The position numbers and the translations under genes were made by a program. The notes beneath the pieces were generated by a model. It was not told where the DNA came from. It worked only from the letters and a program-made list of their open reading frames with translations, and did not search any database. Shown here one piece after another: positions 16,317-28,294 of a stretch of 64,000 bases of DNA (the stretch's first letter is position 1; every line of letters starts with the position of its first letter). Source of the stretch: Calothrix sp. NIES-2100 (GTDB taxonomy: Bacteria; Cyanobacteriota; Cyanobacteriia; Cyanobacteriales; Nostocaceae); NCBI RefSeq assembly GCF_002368195.1, contig NZ_AP018178.1:8948645-9012644 (forward strand). The letters are read 5' to 3'.

Positions 16317-17107
16317 TGTCCAATCAAAGAATTGCAAAACTAACTCCTGAACAAGCAGCTTTAATTCCCGTTTATCGGGAAAAGTGGACAAGTATTGCGC
16401 TCTCAACAATACCAATTGACCGCCAAAAAGCCAGAGAATCAGTCACAGTAGCTTACCAGCTTCTAGACTTACCAGAACCGGAAATTATCTTCTTTGATAG
16501 TCCTTATGCAGCTTGGAACGAGCGATTAGTGGAAATTATTAACCTACCAAAGAAAGAACGTTGGCAGATAATTAATGAAATTGAATTGATCACCGGCAAT
16601 TTAAAAATACATTTAATAAATGAACTCCGATATCAATTGACTCCCCAAATTCAAGATGAATTGTTATTTTATTTGCATCGCGAACTTGATATTGAACCGC
16701 TTTTAAGTAATGAATTGAATTTAATGTGGAGTATTTTAGATAGTAAATCTAACAGAAAATTGCAAACATCAGAGATAACTTTAGCCGCAAGCGGTGTTTG
16801 TAATTTGTGGGCAGAAGCTGGTGCTTATTTAGATTTTTGTATTTCTGTTTTAAATTGTGTCGTTGACCAACAAAGATGGATAATTTATCAAAACCTGATC
16901 ACAAACATGGGTAAATTGTTTCCCATGAAGAAGCAAGCAGTATTATGCGATCGCCCCTGTAAGCTTTTATTCGACAATGAAAATCGCCTTCATAGCGAAG
17001 CGGAAGCGGCGGTACAATATGTCGATGGATACAGTGTATATGTCGAGCGCGGTACAAGAATTACAAGCAAGCAATTTGAAAAAAGAATGCGACATATGTA
17101 TCCGTAG
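16316..17107 (+). CDS. DUF6745 protein, C-terminus probably truncated
   Basis: 263 residues. The start LTPEQAALIPVYREKWTSIALSTIPIDRQKA and LPEPEIIFFDSPYAAW match the cyanobacterial DUF6745 family. Near the end, LHSEAEAAVQYVDGYSVYVERGTRI corresponds to the family region before its last ~50 residues; here it is replaced by TSKQFEKRMRHMYP and a stop. Just downstream, the 19-bp stretch at 17071-17089 is repeated at 17165-17183, around a palindromic element, suggesting an insertion or rearrangement cut off the C-terminus. Function of the family is unknown; coupling to a HEAT protein suggests a joint role. Confidence 0.72.
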   Translation: MSNQRIAKLTPEQAALIPVYREKWTSIALSTIPIDRQKARESVTVAYQLLDLPEPEIIFFDSPYAAWNERLVEIINLPKKERWQIINEIELITGNLKIHLINELRYQLTPQIQDELLFYLHRELDIEPLLSNELNLMWSILDSKSNRKLQTSEITLAASGVCNLWAEAGAYLDFCISVLNCVVDQQRWIIYQNLITNMGKLFPMKKQAVLCDRPCKLLFDNENRLHSEAEAAVQYVDGYSVYVERGTRITSKQFEKRMRHMYP

Positions 17108-17164
17108 GGGCGGGGTTTCCCCGCCCTTTGCGACAATGCGTATGTCACGATCGTTAATTGAATC
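17090..17164. repeat. Foldback palindrome flanked by 19-bp direct repeats
   Basis: GTAGGGGCGGGGTTTCCCCG (17104 on) is the left part of a palindrome reaching CGCCCTTTG. Outer arms GACATATG and CGTATGTC extend the foldback. The 19-bp direct repeats (17071-17089, 17165-17183; core CAATTTGAAAAAAGAATG) flank it. The palindrome is of the same family as the sites entered by the 195-bp element elsewhere in this window, and here it is unoccupied. Confidence 0.75.
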
Positions 17165-17231
17165 GCAATTTGAAAAAAGAATGAAAAATCTCTCATTGTA
17201 GAGACGTTTCATAAAACATCTCTACAATCGC

Positions 17232-19901
17232 CTAAATATCAGCCGAAGGTTCTAATAACTGAACAGTAGTTTGTGCTGCTGGTACTTTCACTGTCACTTT
17301 TTTATTAAAAGTCAGTCCAGTTTCACCTTTATCAATCTGAATTGTGTCTCCAGAAATAAAGGTATTCTCCAGTAACTTAGTGGCTATGGGATTTTCGATT
17401 TGACGCTGAATTGCTCGTTTTAGGGGTCGTGCGCCATAAACTGGGTCATAGCCTGATTCTACTAGGTAGTCACAAGCAGAGGCGGAAATCTCAAAGGAGA
17501 TTTTTTGCTCTTTGAGGAGATTTTCCACGCGCTTGAGTTGAATGTAGATAATTTGGCGCATTTCTGAACGGCTGAGGGTATGGAAGAGAATCGTGTCGTC
17601 TACACGGTTGAGAAATTCTGGACGGAAGTGCGATCGCAACCCTTCCATTACCCGATTTTGCATCATTTCATACTTGGAGTCATCACCAGATACATCCAGG
17701 ATGTGTTCGCTACCGATGTTACTGGTCATCACAATCACAGTGTTGCGAAAATCTACTGTTCTGCCTTGGGAATCAGTAATTCTCCCATCATCCAATACTT
17801 GCAATAAAATATTGAATACATCGGGGTGAGCTTTTTCAACTTCATCCAATAACACTACAGAGTAGGGGTGACGGCGAACTGCTTCGGAAAGTTGACCGCC
17901 TTCTTCATAGCCAACATATCCTGGAGGCGCACCCACCAACCGGGAAACCGAGTGTTTTTCCATATACTCGGACATATCCAAGCGGATTAAAGCATCATCA
18001 GAATCAAAGAGAAACTGCGCTAAAGCACGGGCGAGTTCAGTTTTACCTACGCCTGTCGGTCCCATTAACAAAAATGAACCGATAGGACGGTTGGGATCTT
18101 TCATCCCCGCCCTAGCGCGGCGAATTGCTGCTGCTACGGCTGTTACTGCTTCTTGTTGTCCAATTACTCGTTGATGCAAATGATGCTCTAGTTGTAGCAA
18201 TTTTTGCCGTTCCGATGCCATCAAGCGATTTACGGGAATTCCTGTCCATTTAGCAACAATTTCCGCAATATCGGCTTCTGTGACTTGTTCTCGCAGCAGG
18301 GTAGCACCTGTACTTTGAATTTTTAACAGTTGCGCTTCTTTAGCTTCGCGATCGCGCTGTACTCCTTCCAATTTGCCATACTTTAATTGGGCAGCTTTGT
18401 TGAGGTCATAGTCCCGTTCTGCTTGCTCAATTTGTACCCGTAAAGCGTCTTCTTCTTTCTTTAAAGCACTGATAGCTTCCAATAGCTGCTTTTCACCTTG
18501 CCATTGGTCGTTAAATTTTTGCTGTTTAACTGTTAAAGAGGTAATTTCTTCCTCAATTCGCTGCAAACGTTCCTTGGTTTGCGGCGTACCTTTATCTTCC
18601 CCAGCTAAGGACAGCTTTTCCATTTCTAGCTGCATCAAGCGACGGTCAATGGTTTCCAGTTCCGCAGGTTTGGAGGTAATTTCCATTTTCAGCTGGGCTG
18701 CGGCTTCATCTACTAAGTCAATGGCTTTATCGGGTAAAAAGCGATCGGAAATATAACGCGCTGACAAAGTGGCTGCGGCTACTAACGCAGAATCAGAAAT
18801 TTTGACGTTGTGATGCACTTCATAACGTTCTTTCAAACCCCGCAAAATCGAAATCGTATTTTCTACAGTGGGTTGATCGACAAATACCTGCTGAAAACGG
18901 CGTTCTAAAGCTGCGTCTTTTTCGATGTGTTTACGGAATTCATCTAAAGTAGTCGCCCCAATACAACGCAACTCGCCCCGCGCCAGCATGGGTTTAAGTA
19001 AATTCCCTGCATCCATTGACCCTTGTTGATTGGAACCTGCACCCACAACGGTGTGCAGTTCGTCAATAAATAAAACGATTTGCCCGTTTGATTCCGTAAC
19101 TTCCCGGAGAACAGCTTTGAGACGGTCTTCAAATTCACCTCGGTATTTAGCACCAGCAATTAAACTACCAATATCTAAAGAAATAAGTTGGCGGTTTTTC
19201 AGCGATTCGGGTACATCACCGTTAACCATGCGTTGTGCTAAAGCTTCGGCGATCGCAGTTTTCCCAACTCCAGGTTCGCCAATCAATACGGGGTTATTCT
19301 TACTCCGGCGAGATAATACCTGGATAACGCGGCGAATTTCGTCATCTCGCCCAATTACTGGGTCAAGCTTCCCTAATTTTGCCTGTTCTGTCAAATCTCT
19401 GCCAAATTTTTGTAAGGCTTCATAGCGAGACTCTGGGCTTTGATCGGTCACTTTTTGGCTACCGCGCACAGTTTTCGTTGCCGCCTCTAGCTTAGTATTA
19501 TCTACGTTAAAGCCTTTGAGGAGCCGCCGCCCAATTCGGTCATCTTCCGCAAAAGCTAGCAGTATATGTTCTACAGAAATGAAGCCATCTTTCATCCTGA
19601 CTCGATGTTCTTCGGCGCGATCGAGCAGAACGTCTAAACTACGTCCTAGGTACAGTTGATCGCTTTTCCCCACCCTAGGTTGTTTTTTGGTAAAAGCTTC
19701 CAGTTGCTCTTGTAAGCGAATCGGATCAACCTCAGATCTGGCGAGAATACGTATTGCTAAGCTAGTAGGTTCTTCTAAAAGGGCAATAATTAAATGTTCA
19801 ACATCTAATTGCTGTTGTTGATAAGCACGGACTATATCCTGAGATTTGACAATTGCTTCCCAGGCTTTATCAGTAAATTTATTGGGATCTGTAGGTTGCA
19901 T
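17232..19901 (-). CDS. clpB: ClpB disaggregase (Hsp100)
   Basis: 889 residues. Clp N-domain ([19 protein letters not shown], two repeats to ~145), first AAA+ module with [15 protein letters not shown] and [10 protein letters not shown], a long coiled-coil M domain (~395-535) that defines ClpB rather than ClpA/C, second AAA+ with [15 protein letters not shown] and [12 protein letters not shown], and a C-terminal D2-small domain. Works with DnaK/DnaJ/GrpE (also in this window) to extract proteins from aggregates. Cyanobacteria often have two ClpB proteins; which paralogue this is cannot be told without comparison. No alternative internal start was evaluated. Confidence 0.95.
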   Translation of the reverse strand: MQPTDPNKFTDKAWEAIVKSQDIVRAYQQQQLDVEHLIIALLEEPTSLAIRILARSEVDPIRLQEQLEAFTKKQPRVGKSDQLYLGRSLDVLLDRAEEHRVRMKDGFISVEHILLAFAEDDRIGRRLLKGFNVDNTKLEAATKTVRGSQKVTDQSPESRYEALQKFGRDLTEQAKLGKLDPVIGRDDEIRRVIQVLSRRSKNNPVLIGEPGVGKTAIAEALAQRMVNGDVPESLKNRQLISLDIGSLIAGAKYRGEFEDRLKAVLREVTESNGQIVLFIDELHTVVGAGSNQQGSMDAGNLLKPMLARGELRCIGATTLDEFRKHIEKDAALERRFQQVFVDQPTVENTISILRGLKERYEVHHNVKISDSALVAAATLSARYISDRFLPDKAIDLVDEAAAQLKMEITSKPAELETIDRRLMQLEMEKLSLAGEDKGTPQTKERLQRIEEEITSLTVKQQKFNDQWQGEKQLLEAISALKKEEDALRVQIEQAERDYDLNKAAQLKYGKLEGVQRDREAKEAQLLKIQSTGATLLREQVTEADIAEIVAKWTGIPVNRLMASERQKLLQLEHHLHQRVIGQQEAVTAVAAAIRRARAGMKDPNRPIGSFLLMGPTGVGKTELARALAQFLFDSDDALIRLDMSEYMEKHSVSRLVGAPPGYVGYEEGGQLSEAVRRHPYSVVLLDEVEKAHPDVFNILLQVLDDGRITDSQGRTVDFRNTVIVMTSNIGSEHILDVSGDDSKYEMMQNRVMEGLRSHFRPEFLNRVDDTILFHTLSRSEMRQIIYIQLKRVENLLKEQKISFEISASACDYLVESGYDPVYGARPLKRAIQRQIENPIATKLLENTFISGDTIQIDKGETGLTFNKKVTVKVPAAQTTVQLLEPSADI

Positions 19902-20650
19902 TTTGACAATTTTCTGGTTGAGAGTTCAGATTTAGGAGCCACTGTCAGGCTTCTTTGGCTTATACCAAGTGGCGAATTTTACTGTATAAATTGGCGATTA
20001 GGGAGGAATCAACACACAAAAAGCACAATATATAGCGATGTATTTACTGCCTTAGCCGAGAATGAAAACTGTGATGCTGCATATTAAATATCCAAACATT
20101 ATTGCCATGTATTAGCGTGTATCTGAAGTTGCAATTTAAACTTAGTACTTGATTGTAGTGCAACACATTACCTATTTTGCGACATCCTCCTACAAGTCAT
20201 GCTATCGCATACAGTTTAGCTTTCTCACTAACTCTAGCTACTGCTGAGAATACTTAGGAACCGCTCATACCAATTTGAGATTTTAGATTCAAAACCTATA
20301 ACACAAGGCTGTTCTGTGGATTCTCAAACAATTCTACCTATGCCAATTTGGTATTAGAAGGGATTAACCGTGGATTTGTTAATCAATTTTCAGATGAGCT
20401 TGTTAACAGATAAATCTTCCCGTTCTATTACATGGAGATTGCTGAACAAACAGCTATTTCTGGTATGAGTTTCTTTTTGAAAGTACTAAGTAATAGAAAT
20501 TACTTCTCCATGATTGTGCGCGATCGCAATCGCGATCGCAATGCCTGAGTCACCCAGTTTATTGTCTCAAAATCAGTTGACTCAGAAAATTAACTTTTAG
20601 CCCCAGGCATTGCTTCACGCTCAACTTTAGTACCTGTTTTTTCTAAATGA
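19902..20650. other. 749-bp intergenic region upstream of clpB
   Basis: No convincing gene on either strand. Contains overlapping HIP1-type GCGATCGC copies in CGCGATCGCAATCGCGATCG (~20520-20543) and a possible foldback near 20555-20600 (AGTTGACTCAG). No CIRCE element (TTAGCACTC-N9-GAGTGCTAA) was seen. The clpB promoter must lie at the left part. Confidence 0.5.
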
Positions 20651-21082
20651 TTACTGAGTTACTAGTTGTTGTGATTCCTGTTTCACCTCTATTTCTGGAG
20701 TCCTAACTTGTATAAGTTCGACTTTATACCCATCTGGATCTTCCACAAATGCAATTACCGTAGTACCGTGCTTCATTGGGCCTGGTTCGCGGACTACCTT
20801 ACCGCCACGTTTTTTGATTTCTTCACAAGTTCCATAAATATCATCCACGCCAATGGCAATATGACCATAGGCGTTACCCAATTCGTACTTTTCCACCCCC
20901 CAGTTGTAAGTTAGTTCTAGGACTGTATGATCGCTTTCGTCACCATAGCCAACAAAAGCTAGAGTGAATTTTCCATCTGGATAATCTTTTCGCCGCAGCA
21001 ATTTCATCCCCAGGACATCACTGTAGAATTTCAAGGACTCTTCAAGATTGCCCACCCGTAGCATTGTATGAAGTAAGCGCAT
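20651..21082 (-). CDS. gloA: Lactoylglutathione lyase (glyoxalase I)
   Basis: 143 residues, usual length. Two beta-alpha-beta-beta-beta modules: [31 protein letters not shown] and [23 protein letters not shown]. Metal ligands by family position are His5, Glu56 ([10 protein letters not shown]), His74 (YGHIAI) and Glu122 (YKVELIQ), all present. Converts the hemithioacetal of methylglyoxal and glutathione to S-lactoylglutathione in the cytosol. The tail after LIQVRTPE is a short, unconserved extension. Confidence 0.93.
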   Translation of the reverse strand: MRLLHTMLRVGNLEESLKFYSDVLGMKLLRRKDYPDGKFTLAFVGYGDESDHTVLELTYNWGVEKYELGNAYGHIAIGVDDIYGTCEEIKKRGGKVVREPGPMKHGTTVIAFVEDPDGYKVELIQVRTPEIEVKQESQQLVTQ

Positions 21083-21193
21083 GATTAACTCCTGATTAGT
21101 TCTTTACCGATTGTAAATTGGGACTGGTGATACATGGGAAGGGATGAGGAGACGTTGAAGGTTGACTGTTGACAACTTACACCCAATAGTCCG

Positions 21194-22039
21194 TCAAAAT
21201 TGACTGAGAGACAGAGATTTTACTCGTTTTGCGCCTTTGGGGGGCGAAAATTTGAAAGTCTGGGCGTTGACAAGCGGATTTGCGGTTCTACTCAGGATCT
21301 TTTCTGTGAGTACAATGTCTGTGCCTTGGTTTGTACCTGCAAATTGTAATTGCTTGAGGATTGCAGTCTCTGGTTGCACAAAAGCAGTAAAAGTAAATTT
21401 TTCTTTTAAATCTCTGTAAGTATATACGTAAAAGGAATCGCCATTTATTGTCCGTCTATCACCTTTGAGAAAATCTTTACTAAGAATGCCAAGTTCTGCC
21501 AAAACTTTTTCATCTGATAAACCTCCATTTGCAATAACTTGTTTATACTGTTCAGATACCTGTAAAGAAGCTATAGAAGACGGACTAATAAAAATCCAAT
21601 CGCCTGAATCTTGGAACTCTTGATAGGACTTGACGGCATATTGTTGTAAGTCAGCTCGGTAAATCCAAACTTGTTTACCATCAGAAACTACGAGATTACC
21701 AGATTTTGTTTGTTCCCCTAATTTGCGCCAAGCAATTTCGGCGCGAAACTTTTGATCTGACTGAGTAATTATTTTAGTTTGGAGATAAATTGTAATTTCA
21801 CTATCTTCAATGCCTACGTTAAACTCTATTTGAGATTCAGTTTGATAGCGATCGCTCCCAAAAAAATTGGTGATACTTTTAGCTAGCAAAGGCAGATCAA
21901 CTTGTTCCGTAGCCTGACTGATAGTTGTCGCATTTTCAGCAGAAATTAGTTGGGAGGGTTGATTTGGCACAGCATTTACTGCTCCCGCCAACATGGCAAT
22001 GATGCTGAAAACCGCGATCGTTGTCAACTTCGATTTCAT
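21194..22039 (-). CDS. LolA-like / DUF2092 exported protein
   Basis: About 281 residues from ATG 22039 (an upstream ATG at 22072 adds 11 residues without signal-peptide character). Signal peptide MKSKLTTIAVFSIIAMLAGAVNA. The mature part reads as a LolA/LppX half-barrel: FFGSDRYQTESQIEFNVGI, FRAEIAWRKLGEQTKSGNLVVSDGKQVWIYRADLQQY, LKGDRRTINGDSFYVYTYRDL. Such proteins carry lipids or lipoproteins across the periplasm, or occur as outer-membrane lipoprotein sorting proteins in cyanobacteria. No lipobox Cys is visible. Specific cargo cannot be inferred. Confidence 0.7.
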   Translation of the reverse strand: MKSKLTTIAVFSIIAMLAGAVNAVPNQPSQLISAENATTISQATEQVDLPLLAKSITNFFGSDRYQTESQIEFNVGIEDSEITIYLQTKIITQSDQKFRAEIAWRKLGEQTKSGNLVVSDGKQVWIYRADLQQYAVKSYQEFQDSGDWIFISPSSIASLQVSEQYKQVIANGGLSDEKVLAELGILSKDFLKGDRRTINGDSFYVYTYRDLKEKFTFTAFVQPETAILKQLQFAGTNQGTDIVLTEKILSRTANPLVNAQTFKFSPPKGAKRVKSLSLSQF

Positions 22040-22212
22040 AGGTAGTTTCTCCGCCAAGAATTCACAATCCAAATGCCCGGTATTGTGCCAATGGTAACAA
22101 GGATGCTGGTTGATACGGACAAACGTGGAATTAAATCAGGCGAGTCGAAGGGATACCCAATGAAAAAATGATTGGGAAATCTTGTTTAATCTCAGCCAAT
22201 AAAGTCCTTTAA

Positions 22213-23595
<1,383 letters not shown>

Positions 23596-23688
23596 AGGCT
23601 GTAGGACGAAGTCCTTCCCGAAGGGTAGGATGAAGGATGAAGGCTGAAAAATTCCTAACTTCATCCTTCATACTTCATACTTCATACT

Positions 23689-24747
23689 TCATGGATAAAA
23701 CCCAAGTTTGGGCAATCCCAAGGTTTCATCCCAACCCATCATGATGTTTAAACACTGAATCGCTTGACCCGCCTGCCCTTTAATGAGGTTATCGATTGCT
23801 GACATCACAATCACGCGTCTGGTACGCGGGTCAACTTCTATACCGATATAGCAGAGATTGCTGCCGCTAGCCCACTTTGTTTGGGGGTAAATGCCACTTT
23901 CGCAGACTTTTACCCAAGGAGCGTTACGGTAAAAAGCATTATAAATTGTTAACATATCATCTCTGACAAGACCGGGATCGCGCAGTGAGGCATACACAGT
24001 GGCCAAAATTCCCCGCACCATCGGGATCAGATGGGGAGTAAATTGGACTGTCAGCTCGTGTCCTGCCAAATCGCTACAAACTTGCTCAATTTCTGGGGTA
24101 TGACGGTGACGAGCAACTCCGTATGCAGCGAGGGAGTTGTCTGCCTCAGCTAAGAGCATATTAATTTTAGCTTGTCGTCCTCCGCCAGATGTACCTGATT
24201 TAGCGTCGATAATGGCGGTTTCGGGCACAATTAAACCCTGCTTCAAGAGTGGTGAAAGAGCTAGAAGACTAGCTGTAGGATAGCAGCCGGGACAGCCGAC
24301 AAGCTGCGCTTCGGCAATGCGATCGCGATAAAGTTCAGGTAATCCGTATACTGCTGTAGCCGCAATTTTTTGATCGCTTCTGTCTGTTCCATACCAAGTG
24401 GTATAGGTTGCCAAATTAGTGAATCGATAATCAGCACTGAGATCCAGTACCTTAATTCCTTTTTCTATAAGTTTTGGGGTAATTTGGCAAGCCAGACCAT
24501 TTGGTAGGGACAGAAACACTGCTTGAGTGCGTTGGGCGATGATTTCTGGATCTACCGCCTCTATTGGCAGGTTAATTGCATGAGCCAGATGGGGGTAGAG
24601 ATCTGCAAAGGGTTTTCCTGCACTACTCTCACCGCCTAAATAAACTAGTTCGACTTCTGGATGATCCATTAGTAGCCGAACTAACTGCACTCCGCCATAG
24701 CCTGACGCGCCAACAATCCCAACTGGTACGCGCCCATTATTGCCCAT
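23689..24747 (-). CDS. argC: N-acetyl-gamma-glutamyl-phosphate reductase
   Basis: 352 residues. NADP-binding [20 protein letters not shown] at the N-terminus; catalytic Cys in [16 protein letters not shown]; conserved His in [11 protein letters not shown] and substrate region [13 protein letters not shown]. Converts N-acetylglutamyl-5-phosphate to the semialdehyde in arginine synthesis. It is a stand-alone gene here, convergent with eno; short TACTTCATACTTCATACTTCA repeats lie between them. Start ATG at 24747 gives a normal N-terminus. Confidence 0.96.
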   Translation of the reverse strand: MGNNGRVPVGIVGASGYGGVQLVRLLMDHPEVELVYLGGESSAGKPFADLYPHLAHAINLPIEAVDPEIIAQRTQAVFLSLPNGLACQITPKLIEKGIKVLDLSADYRFTNLATYTTWYGTDRSDQKIAATAVYGLPELYRDRIAEAQLVGCPGCYPTASLLALSPLLKQGLIVPETAIIDAKSGTSGGGRQAKINMLLAEADNSLAAYGVARHRHTPEIEQVCSDLAGHELTVQFTPHLIPMVRGILATVYASLRDPGLVRDDMLTIYNAFYRNAPWVKVCESGIYPQTKWASGSNLCYIGIEVDPRTRRVIVMSAIDNLIKGQAGQAIQCLNIMMGWDETLGLPKLGFYP

Positions 24748-25141
24748 GATGATGAAATCCTTATCCGCTTTTGTTTAATTAGTTCTTAGCTATCAACATA
24801 TCAGCGACCAGACGCGCAAAGCGCAATTAGCCACGGACTTGAGCCAGGTTATGGAGGCTCCGCACTTAATAGTGATGAGATTCTATGTTCTCACCAAAAG
24901 TCAGTTTTTTAGCTTTTTTCGCTGCGAGCCACCCGACTTGAAGCCAGGGGTGCTGACATCAACGCCATCCCAAACCTTTTATTGGTGGAATGAGTTTGAT
25001 AGTATACTCCCGTTAAAGGCGTATTGCTGCTGCATTTGAGTACTAAACCTTAATTTTAGGGCAGAAATTCTGGCCATGTTATCAAATCATTGCTAGTGTA
25101 CTTCTCTGCCTTATAAAGGAGTTACAATCTAAAATAAGAAA
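24748..25141 (+). other. 394-bp leader region of ribBA
   Basis: Two related strings, ACTTGAGCCAGG (~24838) and ACTTGAAGCCAGGGG (~24938), lie 100 bp apart. A poly-T stretch follows GTCAG near 24901 and could form AAAAGTCAG/pairing structures. I looked for an FMN riboswitch core and did not find one. The ribosome binding string AAGGAG occurs at ~25117. Could be a structured leader or a small RNA; no call made. Confidence 0.4.
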
Positions 25142-26974
25142 TTGTTAAAAAAATTTACTTTTGGTAGCTGGAAATCCTCTGTGTCAAAGCCTAACAATCA
25201 ACGGCAGTCGCCAGCCACTCCCCTAAACTCTAGCGACCAGAGCACTGGGGTGGCTCCGCAAGTAGAGAAAGCCTTTCAGCAGTCGCCTCAGTTGGCTGAT
25301 AACGGTGCTAGCTCTTCACTCCCATCCTTTAAGTTTGATTCCATTGACGCAGCTTTAGCAGATTTAAAAGCTGGTCGAGTCATTGTTGTGGTAGATGACG
25401 AAAATCGCGAAAATGAAGGCGACTTGATATGTGCTGCCCAATTTGCCACACCTGACACGATCAACTTCATGGCAGTGGAAGCAAGAGGGTTGATTTGTCT
25501 GGCCATGAGTGGCGATCGCCTCGATGAACTAGACTTACCATTAATGGTGAGCAATATTACAGACACTAACCAGACAGCTTTTACCGTTAGCATTGATGCT
25601 GGGCCTCATTTGGGTGTAAGTACTGGAATCTCAGCCGAAGACCGCGCTCGTACTATCCAGGTGGCTCTTAACCCAGCAACCAAGCCTTTAGATTTACGTC
25701 GCCCTGGTCATATTTTCCCGATTCGCGCGAAGGAGGGAGGCGTACTCAAACGGGCGGGACATACAGAAGCGGCTGTAGACTTATCTCGATTAGCAGGGCT
25801 ATATCCCGCTGGTGTAATTTGTGAAATTCAAAACCAAGATGGTTCAATGGCGCGTTTACCCCAGCTAATTGAGTATGCTCGCACTCACAATCTCAAAATT
25901 ATTAGTATTGCGGACTTAATCAGTTATCGCCTCCAGCACGATCGCTTAGTTACTCGCGAAAGTATTGCCGAATTACCCACCCAGTTCGGTCACTTCAAAA
26001 TCTACGCTTACCGCCATACTCTAGATAATTGCGAACACGTAGCCATTGTTAAAGGCGATCCCGCTCACTTCAAAGATGAGCCAGTAATGGTCAGAATGCA
26101 TTCTGAGTGTTTAACTGGAGACGCTTTGGGTTCTTTGCGCTGCGATTGTCGGATGCAACTGCAAGCAGCATTGAAAATGATTGAAGCGGCTGGTCAAGGT
26201 GTCGTAGTATACCTGCGCCAAGAAGGCAGGGGAATTGGCTTGATTAATAAGCTGAAAGCCTATTCTTTACAAGATATGGGTCTGGATACGGTGGAAGCTA
26301 ATGAGCGCTTGGGATTCGCCGCCGACCTGCGGGACTATGGTATGGGGGCACAAATGCTCATGGACTTGGGTATCAAACAGATTCGCCTGATTACGAATAA
26401 TCCCCGTAAAATTGCAGGTGTTAAGGGCTATGGTCTGGAAGTAGTCGATCGCGTACCGTTATTGATTGAGGCGAATGACTACAATTCTTATTACCTAGCA
26501 ACCAAGGCCAAAAAGCTCGGTCACATGCTCCTGCAAACTTATCTGGTGACAGTAGCTATACATTGGCAAGATGATCCCCAATCAGTAACCCAACGCTATG
26601 AACGCTTAGAAAAAATCCGCAATTTAGCCAAAAATTATGACTTATTGCTGCAAGAAGAAGCGCGACCATTAGCGATCGCTCTCTTTGACAAACCTTCCTT
26701 AACAGTACACTTAGGTTTTGACCAACCGAAAGTAGCTGCGGGTGATTGGTATCAGCAAAAGCATCATCCTTACCTCCAAGCTATCTTTCACATACTTGAC
26801 AATCTCGCCACTTTACCCTATATCCAAAAGCTGGAATTTATGATTTCTTCAGGTAGCGATCCCCTGACGAATTTGCAAGTCCAAGTAGATCGCCAGACCT
26901 TTGCAGATGATACACTACCTTCGGCAATTTGCGATCGCTTAGAAACTCAGCAAATCTACAGCTTTAGCAAATAA
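25142..26974 (+). CDS. ribBA: Bifunctional DHBP synthase / GTP cyclohydrolase II (RibBA)
   Basis: 610 residues if the TTG at 25142 is the start. RibB part (residues ~65-265): [46 protein letters not shown]. RibA part (~275-475): [25 protein letters not shown] with Zn-binding Cys, [30 protein letters not shown]. The two enzymes make dihydroxybutanone phosphate and the pyrimidine precursor of riboflavin. A ~130-residue C-terminal extension follows, of a cyanobacterial type. The start is uncertain: there is no ATG before the RibB core, and GTG 25181 is an alternative; the first ~60 residues are low-complexity. Confidence 0.92.
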   Translation: MLKKFTFGSWKSSVSKPNNQRQSPATPLNSSDQSTGVAPQVEKAFQQSPQLADNGASSSLPSFKFDSIDAALADLKAGRVIVVVDDENRENEGDLICAAQFATPDTINFMAVEARGLICLAMSGDRLDELDLPLMVSNITDTNQTAFTVSIDAGPHLGVSTGISAEDRARTIQVALNPATKPLDLRRPGHIFPIRAKEGGVLKRAGHTEAAVDLSRLAGLYPAGVICEIQNQDGSMARLPQLIEYARTHNLKIISIADLISYRLQHDRLVTRESIAELPTQFGHFKIYAYRHTLDNCEHVAIVKGDPAHFKDEPVMVRMHSECLTGDALGSLRCDCRMQLQAALKMIEAAGQGVVVYLRQEGRGIGLINKLKAYSLQDMGLDTVEANERLGFAADLRDYGMGAQMLMDLGIKQIRLITNNPRKIAGVKGYGLEVVDRVPLLIEANDYNSYYLATKAKKLGHMLLQTYLVTVAIHWQDDPQSVTQRYERLEKIRNLAKNYDLLLQEEARPLAIALFDKPSLTVHLGFDQPKVAAGDWYQQKHHPYLQAIFHILDNLATLPYIQKLEFMISSGSDPLTNLQVQVDRQTFADDTLPSAICDRLETQQIYSFSK

Positions 26975-27019
26975 TTTTTGGTAAAATCTCACAAAAAATG
27001 CCAAACCCTGTAGGGGCGG

Positions 27020-27232
27020 GGAAACCCCCATTGGTGTCAACTTAAGCTAAAAGCTATATAGGGCAGGCGTTGTGCAAAACCCTCTCGCCCTCATCCCCTA
27101 ACCCCTTCTCCCCAGGGAGAAGGGGAATTGGATCTCTAGCTCCCCTCTCCCCAGGGGAGAGGGGCTGGGGGTGAGGGCGAAACCTTGTCACCAAGCGGGT
27201 TTCACGTTAAGTTGACACGTATGGGAAACCCC
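27020..27232. mobile_element. 195-bp MITE-like foldback element (copy 2) with 9-bp target duplication
   Basis: Element 27029-27223 with ends CATTGGTGTCAACTTAA and TTAAGTTGACACGTATG, inverted repeats differing at two positions. It is base-for-base identical to the copy at 31729-31923. Flanked on both sides by GGAAACCCC (27020-27028, 27224-27232). Removing the element and one duplication restores the palindrome GGGCGGGG-AAA-CCCCGCCC. Inside, nested arms (TCGCCCTCA ... TGAGGGCGA, and CTTCTCCCCAGGGAGAAG) make the whole element foldable. No coding capacity; it must move in trans. Confidence 0.92.
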
Positions 27233-27249
27233 GCCCTTAGCTTAGCGAC

Positions 27250-28113
27250 TTAATTTTGAATTCCCTGCGGGGATTGCCGATAACTATGAAGTAAATCGAA
27301 GAACTTGTTAAAATCAAAATTTATGGGGTCAACTTTTTGACGTGAACGGTCTACAGCTTTATGGGTAGTGATGCGATCGTCTGGAACCTGACTTTGAGCG
27401 ATTAACCAAGCCAGAGATTGATATTGAGCCTCAGTGTAGCCACTATGAGTTTGTACGTAGTCATTTCCCCAAGCTTCAGGTGGTGTTTCCAAAGAAACGT
27501 GATAAGCAAAATTATTGACGGATGGTGGCAAATTAGGGTTAGTTTTCACAGTTTCCGCGCCATTAGGCCCATCAAACACCGAATTACCTGCACCAAAAGC
27601 GCGCTTTTCTGGTGGTATTAGATACACCACCGTCCCATCTCGCTTAATTAAAGTGTGATAACTCGCTTGAATATTTTCATTATCATGATGTGTTTGAAAG
27701 AAATTAATCGCGCTAGACGCAGAATTACTAGTTTCATGTAGTACTACAATAGGCTGATTGCGTACAGGTACATTATTAATATCTTTGGTATATCTATCAC
27801 CGTAGTTACTTGGATCAACTCGTGCGATTTCATACTGAGGTCTGTATTTCGCAAAAGCCATAGTAGTCCGATACCTGGCTACAGGCTGACTTTTTTTGAC
27901 CCTTGATTTCCGAACCTCCTGAGATTCGCTACTCTGGTTTTTTGCTGTTTGTAATTGTGCTTTAGGATACTCACTCCAAGCTATCACCTCTGGAATCGAT
28001 GTAGCTGTATTATTCTGTGGTTTTGTTACTTTCCCAGCAAACAGCGCCAAAATTAGAGTGGCGAACACGAGAAAAATCAGCATGACTTTAGTCGCCCATT
28101 CTCTAAATCTCAT
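27250..28113 (-). CDS. N-acetylmuramoyl-L-alanine amidase (Amidase_2), membrane anchored
   Basis: 287 residues. N-terminal membrane anchor (VMLIFLVFATLILALFAG, ~10-27), a Lys/Ser-rich linker, then an Amidase_2 (PGRP-like) domain from ~115. Zn ligands by family: PIVVLHETSNSASSA (His), ASYHTLIKRDGTVVYLIP, and RITTHKAVDRSRQKVDPINFDF (His and Asp). Cleaves the amide between muramic acid and the stem peptide in the periplasm, for wall turnover or septal work. The membrane anchor puts it on the periplasmic face of the inner membrane. Confidence 0.88.
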   Translation of the reverse strand: MRFREWATKVMLIFLVFATLILALFAGKVTKPQNNTATSIPEVIAWSEYPKAQLQTAKNQSSESQEVRKSRVKKSQPVARYRTTMAFAKYRPQYEIARVDPSNYGDRYTKDINNVPVRNQPIVVLHETSNSASSAINFFQTHHDNENIQASYHTLIKRDGTVVYLIPPEKRAFGAGNSVFDGPNGAETVKTNPNLPPSVNNFAYHVSLETPPEAWGNDYVQTHSGYTEAQYQSLAWLIAQSQVPDDRITTHKAVDRSRQKVDPINFDFNKFFDLLHSYRQSPQGIQN

Positions 28114-28189
28114 TTTTTGATACTTATAAAACAGTTAATTGTAATTTTAATATCTTGATATCAGTGAAAACTAGGCTACAAATATACTG

Positions 28190-28222
28190 AAGTATGAAGT
28201 ATGAAGTATGAAGTATGAAGGT
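28190..28222. repeat. GAAGTAT heptamer tandem repeat
   Basis: Four to five copies of GAAGTAT between the amidase and phytol kinase genes. Confidence 0.85.
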
Positions 28223-28294
28223 AATCTCCTATTGGAGATAATCAGGGTTTGAGCGTAGTATGAATTAATATTTCTTAACTACGCTATTGCGGAT

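Noticed and set aside
25020..25141. FMN riboswitch before ribBA
   Set aside because: No matching RFN core string was visible; left as unassigned leader.
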